DNA of 64,000 nucleotides from Nymphaea colorata (GCF_008831285.2 NC_045149.1:18677035-18741034), one strand, 5' to 3'. Shown: positions 11,840 through 42,050, counted from the stretch's first letter. A program made the numbers and translations. The notes: a model not told the origin generated them from the letters alone.

Positions 11840-13089
11840 AGATTAATTTTTACCAACGTTCAGAACACAATGTTGATGAAAGTAGCATTCATCAACACAT
11901 TCTGGTAGGATGTCGTTGAAGTTAAGCATTTACTGACGTCCTGTTCACAAGCATCGATCAACATGTCATTTTGACCAACGTTTGCTAAAAAAAAAACGTC
12001 ACTAGAAAATAACTTTTTGCTAACGTGTGTTGTTAGCAGGGCAGATGGAGGGGGGCCATGAGTGAGCGCAGAAAAAAATATATATATTAAAAAAATTAAA
12101 AAAATTTAGTTTGGCCCGACGTACTGTTTGGCCTGCCCCTAAAAAAAATTCTGATTTTGCCCCTAGTTGCTAGGATGTCATTTGAAGTTGAGCTTTCACT
12201 GCATGTGGTCTTGCTCACATCATTAAAAGTCACCTTTACTGAGACTTGTAAAACGTTGGTAAAAGTTGCCGTAAAACTTTTATCGACATTTTAAAATATA
12301 CCTTTCCCCATGCATCCTACGTTTCGGTAAAGGCTTTCTCGACTCTATAACTCCGTCAGAGCCCTTCTTCTTCTTTCTTCTTATTCACTCTTTTCCTTTC
12401 TCCTTCATCTTCTTCCCACTGGTGTTTACTGAAGTTTTTGGCGCAATTGAAGGTGTTATTCGTCAATGTTTGACATCTAAACGATAACAAGCTAGATTGC
12501 TCAAACTTAATTTTAAGTTTTTTCAATTTGTAAATGGTTTTAGGTTATGATATTGTTTGAGCACAATGATTTTATGTTTTTTGCTTCAAGTTTTTTTTGT
12601 TTATGATATTATGTGAACAAATAAAGGGACTGAACACTGAGTGCATTCTAACATGGATAACTATTATGATAATGTTGGTATGGTGATGGAGAGAAAACAG
12701 AAAATGCTGCAAGGTTTTATAGATGGCTTAGTACTGCAGTAGTGCATTTTGTAGGTCAATAAAGAAAATTAACAAATCTTCACCGACACATGAAATTACA
12801 TCGATAAATATATTATCGACGTCCATCTGTATGTTGATAAAACGTTTTACGACGTCTACAAAGTGTCAGTAAAAACCGATGCCTGTCACATGTTGATAAA
12901 AGTTAACGGCCACCACATGTAGATAAAAGTTTTGTTACCGATGTCTATTGACATCGACAATATTTTTGTTTTTCAACGACATTATCTACATCGTCGACCG
13001 CCATGGACGTCGGTAAAACGTTTATGGACGCATCTCCATGTTTTACCCATGTTTTTCAACCGTCGGTAAATCCTCAGCTTTTTGTAGTG
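11840..13089. mobile_element. Non-autonomous CACTA (En/Spm)-like element, left end uncertain
   Basis: The right end reads ...AGCTTTTTGTAGTG at 13076-13089, i.e. CACTACAAAAAGCT on the minus strand, a classic CACTA terminus. Inside it lies a dense field of short subterminal repeats (gtcggtaaaacg, gtcggtaaat, tgtcagtaaaa, tgttgataaaa), from about 12780 to 13070. Near 11845-12000 the same motif appears in opposite orientation (ttaccaacgtt, gaccaacgtt), as expected for the other subterminal region. No transposase is encoded. No matching left CACTA tip or 3-bp target duplication was found, so the left boundary is approximate. Confidence 0.72.
12029..12173. mobile_element. Short hAT MITE nested in the CACTA element
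   Basis: A 129-bp segment (12037-12165) starts CAGGGCAGATGG and ends TTGCCCCTA. It is flanked by gttgttag (12029-12036) and gttgctag (12166-12173), an 8-bp duplication with one mismatch. Its interior resembles the 11553 element (ggggggcc, poly-A/AT stretch, ttggcc, gcccct). It lies inside CACTA subterminal sequence, so it inserted later. Confidence 0.65.
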
Positions 13090-14423
13090 AGACATTTGTT
13101 TGGCATTGTGAAGAAACTTGTTTTCATATGAAAGCTCTTGGCAAATGGTACTTAGACAATTCAAGTAGTTCAAACTCTGAAATGTAGGGAAGCCAATGAA
13201 AATCTTTGCAGTCAACTTAAGACAGATTCAAGACGAAGTTATGCAAGCACCTACCCAAAAGAAAGGCCATAATTGGCAGCCAGTTTAGAAAAATTAAATT
13301 AATGTGCAACGACCTTATATATTGTCAAATAATGCAGCCAACTTTTATAAGAATCAAACAATGGCTGCTTATTTGATTGCATCCGTTCGACCCCACCTCA
13401 CCAACCAAAGTTTTTTTGTATCATGGCACATAAACTGGCCTTAATTTCTACTGACACAGCTTTTTTATTTATATATTCTGCTCGCGGGAAATCCAAAACT
13501 TGTGAATCGACATGTATATCAAATCAACTATGCAAATCACAGTCCTACGGATGAAATTGGATCAAAACAATGCATAAGATTCGAAGGGCATCTTTCTTTT
13601 GTGAATTAATTTAAACAGTCTCCAGCAAGCTAAACTGTGCATGATATTGACAGGCAAGGAAGAAGAACGGTGCATATCAAAGCTTCCCCCACAAAGAAAT
13701 GCAAAACGCAGACCAAGACAAATGCCAACACGATGCCCATCATGTAGGTTGAATTCGGGATCCAAGAGATACGAAATTCACGACCAAGTTAATGATATTG
13801 CCGGTGATCGGAAGTTCACGAACACACAAGTTCTGGTACGGTTCGGTCGTGGAACCAGCGCGAGGACCGAGTCAATAACCGCACCGCTGGGTGAAAGGTG
13901 AGCTGGACTTCCACAAGGACGACTATACCCCGAGAAATTGCGAAAAATAGAAGGCCGTTGAAGGGCTAGAAATGACCGAAATGGGTCCGGAAGATATCAG
14001 AAATGACGAAGAAAATTCTACAAGTTTTCCCGAAAAGGCCCGACAAGAATAAGGACATATCTGTCATTTTACATCCACTGGAAGAGCCTCCAGGGTGCGC
14101 GCCTTTGTTCTTCTCCTGGGAAGGAAAGGGCAAGAGATATTCCAAACGATTCCCGTTAAAGACATCTACTCATAACACATTATGCGAGGGATTGAGGGGA
14201 GAATGAAGGGTCATTAAGTAAATTAAGTGCATGGCCACCAACCTCGGGCAGAGAGCTGAAACTATGCTTCCGTCGTACTACTCGCAAGCTTTGGGGTGTT
14301 GGATGCCACGCCATCAAAAGGAATGGTCAGGATTTAAAGGAGCTCCCAAAGGCGCGAAGATCGGTCGGTGGCGTTTCCCTCGCTCTTTCGTCCTCGGGGC
14401 AGCCCACGCCAACCCTTCCCACC
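13090..14423. other. GAPCp upstream region
   Basis: This is the non-coding interval between the CACTA terminus and the GAPCp TATA box. It presumably contains the promoter; no individual regulatory site apart from the TATA box can be supported. Confidence 0.5.
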
Positions 14424-14430
14424 TATAAAT
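14424..14430 (+). promoter_or_regulatory. TATA box of the GAPCp gene
   Basis: TATAAAT lies 144 bp before the start codon in otherwise GC-richer sequence. This spacing would put transcription start near 14455 and give a ~110-nt pyrimidine-rich leader. Inferred from position only. Confidence 0.6.
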
Positions 14431-14567
14431 GCCTTCCGTCCGTTCCTTCATCTTGCGGTTTCTAGGTTTCACGGGTGGCAGCCTCCCTGCGATTGATTCT
14501 TTCGTTCCTTCTTTTGTTTTGTTTTGATTATTGCTGCCTGCGTTTCCTTCTCCGTCGAGCTTGGGAA

Positions 14568-25007
<10,440 letters not shown>

Positions 25008-25137
25008 GACGTTCTTCATGCGAAACCCCGGTTTAGGGTAACGCAATTTTGGCAGTAAGGAGGGTTATGGTTTTTTACTAGTGTGGAGTATAGGATTGGG
25101 GCTCCATGTAATAGTATTTTTCCAGGTGAAAGTTGCA

Positions 25138-25143
25138 AATAAA
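25138..25143 (+). terminator. Polyadenylation signal of GAPCp
   Basis: AATAAA lies 131 bp past the stop codon, a typical position for a plant near-upstream element. A TTTTGTTATTTGGGGG stretch follows. Confidence 0.6.
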
Positions 25144-27359
25144 TGGATATAAAATGGTTGCAGTTTTGTTATTTGGGGGTTTCCTCGCATGCTTGCTTCG
25201 TGTAACCCGCTGACCGTGAATAGTAGCTGGCATTGGTAAGGAAGTGAGAGGCACCGCTCACCGCTGCAGTGTTTAGGGATCAGACGTTTTGTAATAGAGG
25301 AACAACGTGATCAGGTGCTGTCACTTCGTTTTTTTTTTTTTTTTTAAAAAAAATCTCCACAGTTGGAAAATGACGGTCGTTTGAATAACTGGAACTTTAG
25401 TGTACAGGTGAAATAAAAGTTATATTTGGTGGTAAGTTTCATCCCGAAATTAAACATTCAGATGCAAACTTTAGTTCTAACAATAGCAATAAAGTTTTAC
25501 CAAAATAGGTGAGAGACTAATTCGAAGGCTTTTTCTCTTGTCTTTTTTTTTGGTACTGTTGAAGTGCTTGCATCTTTTTTTAAAATAATTGTTATTGAAC
25601 TACTGTTTAAAACAAATGGTATTTAAGTTTCATGTACAAACAAACATGGTACTAAGATACTTATAACAAAGGTTTAGGCAATCAAAGAAATGGAGGTATA
25701 TGGAAGGCAAAACAAAAACTCTATTCAAAAGGTATCCGTTGCTAAATACTTACGCCCAAGTATTTAGTTACAAGTATTAAAACGTCACCTTGGGGATGCC
25801 ACCCGCGATCTTCGGGTTGGGCATCCATTCCCATGTCGTCTCCCCATGAAGCCTTGGTTTGAAACGCATACTGTTATCGATTATATTCATTTTATTTCTC
25901 TTTAATTGTCTCTGTGCTTTTTAAATATTTCTTATTAACTGTTAAAAAATCTGATCTTCAGAAAATTATTATTATTCTTTTTAATTACTCACATTGGCTT
26001 CCCCATCATAGTTGACATAAAAACTTTCTTCGTTCCGGCAAGTGATATCGACTTGTTCCGATCAGTTGAGATGTATCAACGGGTCAGACTTGCCGAAAGT
26101 GGTGGTTCTGACCGATGCCACTCATCGACCTAAAGCACCAACTTCGGCAAGAACGTGAAGGCGATGACGCGGAACGAGTGCACTGGCATCTCAGAACTAT
26201 ATTTTCATTAGCAAAACTTTGGGTTTTTTTTTTTCCTTCCAAAAAGTTTGTAACTACCCGAAAAAGGAAAAGAAAATATACTCATTGGTTCTTAATCACG
26301 AAGAACGGTAGCTTGGCTCTAAAACTTCACAAATTGCGCTTGCTTGAATTTTTCGTATCATTAATTGCTTTGGTATAAATTAATTAAAAGCAAAACATAA
26401 ATAACTTTCGTGGCTTTTTTAACCCCAGAAAATTCGGTAGTACCGGACGGATGAAGTCTCTGTCTCACACCTATACAAACACCGGCGATGTTTTTCTTTT
26501 TTTTTTTTTGTGTGGAAAAGTTTGACCCGTTCAGCGTTTGAAAGGATTAAATTCAGAATAGAAAAAACTGGAGAGCTTCCGGCTTCTAACTTTTGGTTGC
26601 ATTTGTTAGCTTTTAGATCAAGTTCGTATTAAAAGATATGTTTTGGATTATTTTCAATTTAAACAAATTGAGGATATGAGTAACATGAATTTTTTCACGT
26701 TATATGTTAGATCCTAATGATTTCATATCACTGCAAATGCCAGGTCAACGATGAAACAAAGGCAACCATAGTATCTGGATTACTCAATGTTCACAAACGA
26801 GTGAGGAAGGTCAATTTAGATTAACCAAGTTCAACTTCAGTGGTACAAATAAATCAACGTAGAGTTTGGGTTTTTATTCAAAATTTAATCTGGATTATGT
26901 TTCAACATCAAAATCAGATATGAACGATATCCGAACAGACATAGTTGGATCTGGATCCCAAGTACAGATATTGATTTACAGAAAAGCAAAATGTAGTTAG
27001 CAACCTGCCATTCTAAACAGTAAAAATTTGATCCAACCCATACCGAACCCGGCATGCACCATGGTGATAAAAGAAATATGTTCAAGTACTAAAGAAAAAA
27101 AAAAAAAACATTTCCGTTGGGATCCGATTATAATATGGAACCGGATATTGATTGAAGCCGAGTCAGGAATCCTGCTAGTTGGCACCCCCTCGTATTCATT
27201 ATCCGGTTTTCCTCTGCAGACCATTATCCGAGTCGGCTCCGAGCCGCCAACGCGTTTAGCTTGCAGCAATCTTGGAAATAAGGAGACCGCGCTCCTCCTC
27301 ACTACACTTCCCAGTTATTCTCTTCATAGAGGGAGAGGGAGGGAAAGAGAGGGGGAAAG
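25144..27359. other. Intergenic between GAPCp and the NDUFA9-like gene
   Basis: No gene is supported. The stretch holds T/A homopolymer tracts (near 25330) and two GC-richer islands: 26030-26200 with recurring ttcggcaag/cttgccgaa phrases, and 27110-27260 with several ccggat/atccg phrases. The last 50 bases are GA-rich (gggagagggagggaaagag) and are probably the leader of the downstream gene. Confidence 0.5.
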
Positions 27360-34763
<7,404 letters not shown>

Positions 34764-34974
34764 TTTTCGATCTGCTAGTCTGTTGGGAGCTGTTTTACAA
34801 TAATCGTTGACAGGTTTTGAAAGTGCCTTTTGCTGTCTATTACTTGCTATCCGGGATTTGGCATCACCTTTGATGACTGATAACAGCCCCTCGATGTTTG
34901 CTTTGGCCTCAGTTGGACAGACTCAGCCAAATTATTCGTGTCTATGGTCAGGTGCACAATACGGGTTTGAGGAG

Positions 34975-34980
34975 AATAAA
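34975..34980 (+). terminator. Polyadenylation signal of the NDUFA9-like gene
   Basis: AATAAA lies 212 bp after the stop codon. It is a plausible near-upstream element for 3' processing; no other AATAAA lies closer to the stop. Confidence 0.5.
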
Positions 34981-37900
34981 TGACATTGGAGACCCTTGAA
35001 TTCTAGGGGAATTTTCTCCCACTTTATTTCCCTTGTTGACCTTTGTTTGGTTTCAAATTGCGGAGCCATTTTCTTCTTTCATAAGGTGTAGGAGGTTGAA
35101 GCTACTACTGTCGACTTGTCCGGGTATATTTAAACTTTCAAATCCTTGTAAAGGGAATTTTCTTGTTGGTATCTTAGCTTAATTGAATACTTGAATTTCT
35201 TTCAACAAAATCACAGTAAGAGAAAATCATGTGGTTCTTCAGTCTCATTCTTCTCTTCATAGTAAATGCAAAAGCAACATCTTTAGACCGTTCTGACATC
35301 ACCAAACATTGTTGTTCGTGGTCTGCCGTACTCAAAATAGAGGTATATTATGTGATGGGATGGATTAGGACATTTTCGACTACAACGTACTGGAAATGAC
35401 ACCCGCAAACAAGTCTGCCTGCTACGTGCCATGCATGTTGGCCTTGTCAACTGAGAGATTGAACCCGGATCTCAAGTGTTAACATATGAAGACAAAGTGA
35501 TGGGAGTCGAAACTAACATTGATCTTCCGACAGTTTCACTTTATGAAGCGGATACGTCACTTAAAATGTTGGCAGTAAAAGGTGGCTGTACTTTGACGAA
35601 GTAACAAAGGTAACAGGCCAACCTTTTAGGCTTAATATGAGATCAGGTCTCATCATGTCACATCTCAGAAAAAGTACCATTTTCCAACTGAGAAAATCAA
35701 CATTCCACAGTTTTTCAAGAATTTTATGTTCTAGTGACAGAACTGTTTTGAACTTTCCTCTACTTTGCAGAAGCATGATGGCATCTCAAAAGCAGGTTTG
35801 ACCGTCTCTGAGAACATTTTCATGAGAGTGGGTTATTAAAGGCACTTTTATACACATTTTTATGTTTATAATGCAATGCCAATTTGGTTCTTTAGAAATA
35901 AAGTTGGAGCTACGCCAATGGAGCAGCTGCCGTTCATGAAATCATGTCTGTGTTGTGTTGCAGGTCAGACGTCTGTTCCCCGCTTTTGGTTTCCCCACTT
36001 TTGCTTCCCTCATTTTGAAATCTGCTTGTAAAGACATCTTTTGTCAGTTCCTTGCGATGTTAGTTGCAAGATAACAATCTTGCTTTTTATCGACAAGAAG
36101 TTTACTTTCGGCAGACATCAACCAGATTTTCCAAGGGAGGTAGCATGGGTATTGAACTTTCTCTTTCAGTTTGCAAATGAAGTTGAATCCATTAGCCATG
36201 TGATTGGGAGAATGTATAATACACACTGAGACGTGTTCCTGGTAAAAACATCGACTGGTTAGAAGGCCACTTAAAAATTATCCTTCATAGTTCTTTACTT
36301 TTGATTAAATTTCAAGGCCATGCTTTGCAATTAGATGTTGTTAACCTGACGTTCTCTTTTCCTCAACCATGGTCAAACTGTCCTTTAAATTTCCTCTACA
36401 GCAACTTTGGAAACATAATTTTAGACTCATTAACCCCAAATTTCTTTGCCAGTCAAAAGAAGCATATTGCCGTACGTCAGAAGAAAAGCCTGTCCATGTA
36501 GAGAATATAGACATGGTAAAATCTTTCAAAAAACCAAACTTTAGGGGATTTAATGAAACATTTTACAAATTTTATGTCTCATCTGTTCTGAGAAGCAACT
36601 TTCAAATATTTTCTTGTAAATGCTTAAGGAGAAGAGATATACAACCTATACTACTTTATATACATTCATATTTATGATAGAACCTTACATTCTTTCATCA
36701 AAGCATAAATTAAGACTACAAAAGCTTAAACTTCGACTAGTGGAAGCTTTTGAAAATAGTAAAATAAAATAAACAACCGAATGATGTTTATGTGCAAGGT
36801 CAGACGGGTTCAGATCCAACTAGATTTCAACTCATTCGAGAAAGTTGCAATTCATTCCCCAGTTTCCACAGATTGCTACGCAAATGATGTGTTTCAGATT
36901 TCCTTTTTCAAAAAAGCAACAACAAAAACCATTGGGTCTTTAATCAATCTACTTGAAAACATTTGATGTTCTTCGAAACACCACTTGTTGTCCTTATATT
37001 TTCAAATTCGAAGCGTATGGAAAATGGGAAATGAAGCCACTTAAATAATAGGAAAAACAAAAAACAAAATGGGTACAGAAAGATCACATTGTGCTGATTA
37101 GAATTTTTTTTCGGAAATATGAAAGATATAACCATTCACTTGAGATAATATTTCCCAGAAGAAATTATGCGAATTTTGAGATATCGTTCCGCGCCTTTCG
37201 TCTTGTGGCCTCATGCAAATGCACTTTTTTGGCATGCACCCAGCGATATGACACAATATCCGACACAGCCGATCAGGATGTGGACAATAAATTGGTATTT
37301 CAAATTTTTTTTATCATAAACCTGATATTTCAACATTGTAAAAAATGTACATGGTTTTTTATTGTTATTAAAAAAATTGTGAATTTATTTCAATCAAGTC
37401 AACTGTTAAATTAGTGGGATGATGTCCTAAGTGTAAAAGGCATACGAGAAAATTACCTGGCCTTCTGGAGACATCTTAATCATCTTGCCTAATTTTCTGA
37501 CGTTCCCCCTAACCAATGTAGGTTGTTGGAAAAAAGAAAATTTCTAGGTGTAGTCAAATATGTTTTCATTATTTCAAGTATTACGAAAATTTATGAATAA
37601 GTGCTCCTTCAAAATATTTTTCATATCTCAAATTGCACCACTGAACCTTTACGTTCTTTTCATGTGGGAAAGCGAAACTATGCCAATGCCAAAGGCAATG
37701 GGCGTCGCACGTCAGTGTTTGCATCACTGCTATACTTTTCTTAGAGCACTGGGAAATCAGTCCGCATGTAAGCAAGAGGATCGTGTGAACACTTTGTGAG
37801 TGTTTCATTAACATGCTCAAAAGCATTGACAAATATTCATAGAATGTTAGAACGGTCCGTCCAATCTTTTAAGACAGATTTATGGGACACTAATAAAGTA

Positions 37901-39045
37901 TCTCTACTACCCAACTAACAAAAAGAGCATTTGAACATTACTTTTTTTTATAGTGTAGTGTATTATGATGAATGTGTCTTACTTTTTGTGATACATTCAT
38001 GAAACACTATATTTTAAAGGGCACATCAAACAACTCGGCACTATATCTTGTATAATACCCATATTATACCCACTTTTTGGAGTTTAAAAAAAAATGTGCT
38101 TTTTTCATGTTTTATACATACGGCTGACTTGTTTTTTATGTTTTATATGTGTTTTTTTTAATAAAATGTGTTTTTTGTGACAATGATTTGGACTATGATA
38201 AACTGAAAACTGGGTCACTGCGTCAAAGAGTATACTTAGCAACTAGGTTGGAATAGATCATAAAATTAGAGTTGACTTAGCAACTAGGTTGGAATAGATC
38301 ATAATAAAATTATATTTCTTGGAAGATTACAGGTTTTTTTTGGTTAATGAATCTAGAAACTGACTCATTACTTTACAAATCATTAACTATGTAATTGTTC
38401 AATAGAAAACAAAACCCCTCGTTTCCACGGGTAATGATTTTTACTTCTATTACAAAACAAATTTTTTACTTTTATTAAATGCAAACAAAGAAGTCTGTAC
38501 CATATCTAAATTCAAAATTGAATCTGGCCCTAATCGTGCTTTTAAATCGACCTCGCAAGCCTAACTTTATCCACATTTTTATACTACTTAAAAAAACCGA
38601 CTTTCAAATTGGATGTTGGGTATAAGAAACTCATTCAAAATCAAATACAAACCCAATGTTTAAATTTTAATTTGAATCTGATGCCATTTTTTAAAATCCA
38701 AATCAGATCCCATTTCATAATGGGATGTTTTTTTTCTTTTTTGTTTCTCACGTCCAACATTTTGAGGCAATCCGATCAGATGTCCATGCAATCAATTAAA
38801 GGAACACTCATGGTATCAGCCCAAGTGATCCCAACCCACATTATCTCAACCATTCGCATCCCATTGTCTTGCTCCCCCTTTACTATCATAATGGCTTCAA
38901 CATGTGTTTGAATGCACCATAACGCGGCCAGCTTGTGTTAGAAATTTAAGTGTCTTTTCAATTGTTGTTTCATTAGGCTTTGCCCACGGGATCTAAGGAC
39001 CTGAGCGAAAGCAGGACACTCATCAACTAGAGTATAATGCATCCA
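34981..39045. other. Intergenic, AT-rich, no gene recognised
   Basis: Many short open frames occur on both strands because of base composition, but none shows a domain or exon series. The only structure noted is a 41-bp-period tandem pair at 38234-38303 (acttagcaactaggttggaa twice). Confidence 0.5.
38234..38303. repeat. Short tandem duplication, period 41 bp
   Basis: The phrase acttagcaactaggttggaa, continuing tagatcata, occurs at 38234 and again at 38275 with no mismatch visible over about 29 bp. A recent local duplication. Confidence 0.85.
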
Positions 39046-39256
39046 TCGTAGAAACAATAACATTTAGTGAGCATAGAAGAGGACCGTTATACCTTCATGA
39101 AGATTCCTGTCTAAGGATAATCCATAGGGATCATGAAGCCAGCAACATTCTATTTGATATCGAAATGAACCCCAATTAGATCTCAGACCTTGGGACAGCA
39201 AAGCTTGTCGACATAGATCAGACACATTGTGACACGAGCATGATTGCTGGAACCTA
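39046..39256 (+). pseudogene. Relic of a cysteine-rich/SD-type receptor-like kinase exon
   Basis: The plus-strand translation from 39090 reads [14 protein letters not shown], then [13 protein letters not shown], then ISDLGTAKLVDIDQT, ending MIAGT at a TA/gtaagt donor (39256/39257). This is the catalytic-loop to activation-segment exon of plant CRK or SD-type receptor-like kinases (consensus HRDLKASNILLD...KISDFGMARL). Decay is clear: an in-frame TAG at 39177-39179, HRDLK changed to HRDHE (catalytic Asp kept, Lys lost), and DFG changed to DLG. Upstream to about 39046 a degraded RRNN...RGPLYL continues the homology. No other kinase exon was found nearby, so it is an isolated remnant. Confidence 0.82.
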
Positions 39257-40165
39257 GTAAGTTTCCAACATGACGATTCATCTTTAGGAAAAAAAAAAAA
39301 AACATCTTCTTATTTGTAAAGCATGAAAAAAATGAGAGAGAGAGAGTCCATAATAACATAAAGAGTGGTAAAAGAAGTGAAAGAAAAACCAATAATATCA
39401 GTTTCAAGTATGGAAACACAAATCCACATTTGTAATCCATAAGGCCCGGGTTGACTGGCTCTGTGATTTGGTTGAAAGTGGTTATATGACACCAGCTCAT
39501 CTGCAATCATGCATGTCATGAAGGCTGAGCTAGAATTTTTTCATGAGGGGAACTGAATTAAAGTTTATAAATTTTGATTAGAGCTGAAATATCATTTTTC
39601 AAAATTTTTATGTAAAACAAGTGAAATTTTCTAAAATTTAGATGTAAGTTTTTGTAGTTGTTTTTTGGTCTGACAGATTTAAATAAAGCATTTGTGTTAG
39701 TTATATGATTTTGCTGTTTGTGTCCGTGCTTCCTGTTCGGTGATATATATTTTTTGGCTTGTTTTTTCATGTGACGTTGTGTAACATGACATAAATTGTG
39801 GGACTAATTTATTGCTTCCAATTACTAATCTGATTTTGAATCCATTTAGTTGGCCAATCTAGTGCCAACATTTGAATCCGAATACAAACTCCATTAACTG
39901 AATCCGGTAATTGAAAAGTTGATCAGACGTCTTTTAAAGCAACTCATCTGCTGCTTCAATTGGTGATTTGCCGAATAATAGCGTTTAGAGGCAATATAGT
40001 ATCTTGTCCATTTTCTCTCGGTGGATCCCTCGCTCATTGTTGTGGGAGGAGGAACAGGCGGTGGCCACTACTGCTCATTTATTAGGGCGTCCACCACGTT
40101 CGGTCCGTCCAGATATGGAAGGCCACTCTCCCTTTCCTTTTTATTTTTTACTTTTGTTTCTTAAT
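39257..40165. other. Intergenic
   Basis: No gene is seen. A phrase near 39520-39550 (ggctgagctagaattttttcatgagggg) resembles the outer end of the hAT MITE at 5837, but no second end or target duplication was found. A GA run lies near 39334-39346. Confidence 0.4.
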
Positions 40166-40262
40166 CAAGATTGATCGGTATTTATTGAGAAACAAGATTG
40201 ATCGGTATTTATTGAGAAACAAGATTGATCGGTAGTCGTTGGAAATCAAGATCGATCCGTAC
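40166..40262. repeat. Minisatellite, 27-bp period, ~3.6 copies
   Basis: Copies of caagattgatcggtatttat (continuing tgagaaa) start at 40166, 40193, 40220 and 40247. The first two are identical, the third diverges in its second half, and the fourth is partial and more diverged (caagatcgatccgta). Confidence 0.92.
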
Positions 40263-40302
40263 TGTGGCGGTTATCTTTTTTTTCCCGCCTTTTTTAAATT
40301 TC

Positions 40303-40870
40303 ATAAGCTTCGGTTCTCAGGCCCTAATCTGACTCTGTAAGGTGCACGCCCTGTTTTTCCTCCTCCTCCTGTTTCCTCTCTTTTTTCCTTGGGAGAGCTT
40401 TTTTCCGAGAGTCTCGTGTGGCGTTTTCCGGGATCGAAGGTTCGAAGAGGAAGACGAAGCATTAGGGTTTCAGTCAACCAAAATCACCCTCCAGCAGCAG
40501 GAAGTCCGGCTCCAATCCGTCGGAAACGCCGGTCTCTAGCCGACTGGGCCTGGGGTTCATCGAACGCCGCCGGATAAGGGTTTCACATATCTAGTAATTC
40601 TCCACGGGTTTCGACCTCGAGCCTGAGCAGGGGTTCCCTACTGCTCCACCTGCTCCTCCGCTTCCTCCGTTCTCCGTTTCACCCGCCTGCAGCCCCTCAG
40701 CTGGTGCTTTCGCCGGTGCGAAGCTACTGCAACTGCGCGGCCGCTTTCTAAGCTTCGGTTCTCGTCTCTCAGGCTGTAAGGTGCGCACCCTCTTTTTCCT
40801 CCTCCTTTGATATGTTTCTGTTTCCTCTGTTTTTTCCTTGCGAGATTTTTTTCTGAGAGTCCTGGCTTGA
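40303..40870 (+). repeat. Duplicated leader-like block, ~448 bp apart
   Basis: A ~120-bp block beginning taagcttcggttctc occurs near 40305 and again near 40752. Both copies contain ctgtaaggtgc, a cctcctcct pyrimidine run, tttcctct.ttttttcctt and gagagtc in the same order. Between them lies GC-rich sequence open in two frames. The texture is that of a 5' untranslated leader, so this may be a duplicated promoter or leader of a lost gene or element. Confidence 0.6.
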
Positions 40871-41972
40871 GTTTCCTTTTCGTTTCTTCTGTGAGTTTTA
40901 CCATGTTTTTCTTTTTGTATCTTATGTTGGGGAGTGATTTGGGCTCTTTTTTTTTCGAATAGTTAGGATTCTCGGTTCCCTTTCGTTATTTTGCTGATTT
41001 TTTTTGGGAGATGGAGGTCGCCGAGATTTCTCCTCTTCGGATGCTGTTGCTCTCGCAAATGGCTGCTTTCTTGGTGGAAGCTATCGCTGTAGAGGCGGTG
41101 CTCGTCGCCCAGAAGTCAGTTTACTTCTACCGGTAATTTCTTCTCCTTATCCTTTGTCCATCTGGTTTATTTATTTATTTATTTTACTTTTCTGCATGTT
41201 TATTTAGCTGCTGATTTTTGTTGCTAGGTTATGTAGGTTAAATTTTTAGTTTCTGGATTTTTTCTATGTGTTTCTGCTGAAGGGAAAAAATTACTTTACT
41301 TGGTGCAGAAAAAGGAAGTATTTTTTCAGCTTATTATTTCAGTTTTTTATTATTGAGAGTTTGAGATGCTTTTTGTTTATTCTTCTTCTTTCGTAGGGTT
41401 GGGAAATTGGGGATTCTTCCATTTCTGCAAGCAAAGTCCTTAATAAATGGGAAAGGTTTCGACCACGAGTCTTTGCTCAAGAATGGGGAACCCGTGGCGA
41501 TAATATGTCTTAGAATAATGTGGTCCAGTTTTATTTGTTTTGGATGATTTTTCTTTTTTCTGTTTTTCGTCGCTCTCTCTCTCTCTCTCTACTTTGACTT
41601 GTCTTTGAATTTCTGTTCGTGTCTGTTTTTCCTTACTTTGTTTGACTTGAAACATGGGCAATTTTTTTGATGTTGCTCTAGCCATATTAAGAGATGAAGG
41701 ATGGGCTTCAACGACTCGAACAACAGAAACCCCACCAATCATATATTTGCAGCCCATAAGATGCCTAATTTGGTTATCATAGATGATTCAAAGTTGAGAG
41801 ACCAATGCTCACCATGGTACGATGAACTTGGCAAGTACAAGTAAGCAGCTCAACAGCCAAAGCAGGGGCCATTGTCCCCCGCGTATGTACTTGTTACGCC
41901 TATGTTCCATGACTGCCATGTTCAGGTAACTACAGAATTTACCAGTCTTTATGAGTTCGCTTCTTCCTTAGT
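40871..41972 (+). other. Exon-like but unassigned sequence
   Basis: A stretch from an ATG at 41011 stays open to a CG/gtaatt donor at 41132, and a second stretch near 41763-41842 reads MPNLVIIDDSKLRD and ends at AAG/taagc. Both look exon-like, but I recognise neither, and they do not join into a known family. They may be parts of the decayed locus that includes the gamma-tubulin complex fragment further on, or chance. Confidence 0.25.
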
Positions 41973-42050
41973 TTGCTTCCTTTGGAGAACTTCTTAATTG
42001 CTTCCTTTGGAGAACTTCTTAATTGCTTCCTCTGCAGAACTTAATTACCT
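41973..42050. repeat. Minisatellite, 25-bp period, 3 copies
   Basis: Units containing gcttcctttggagaacttct start at 41975, 42000 and 42025. The third has ctctgcag in place of ctttggag. A related single copy (gcttcctctgcaaaact) lies near 42080. Confidence 0.88.

Noticed and set aside
12000-12012. Left terminus of the CACTA element at cactagaaaataac
   Set aside because: Subterminal-type repeats continue to its left and its flank does not match the three bases after the right tip, so it is probably internal or coincidental.
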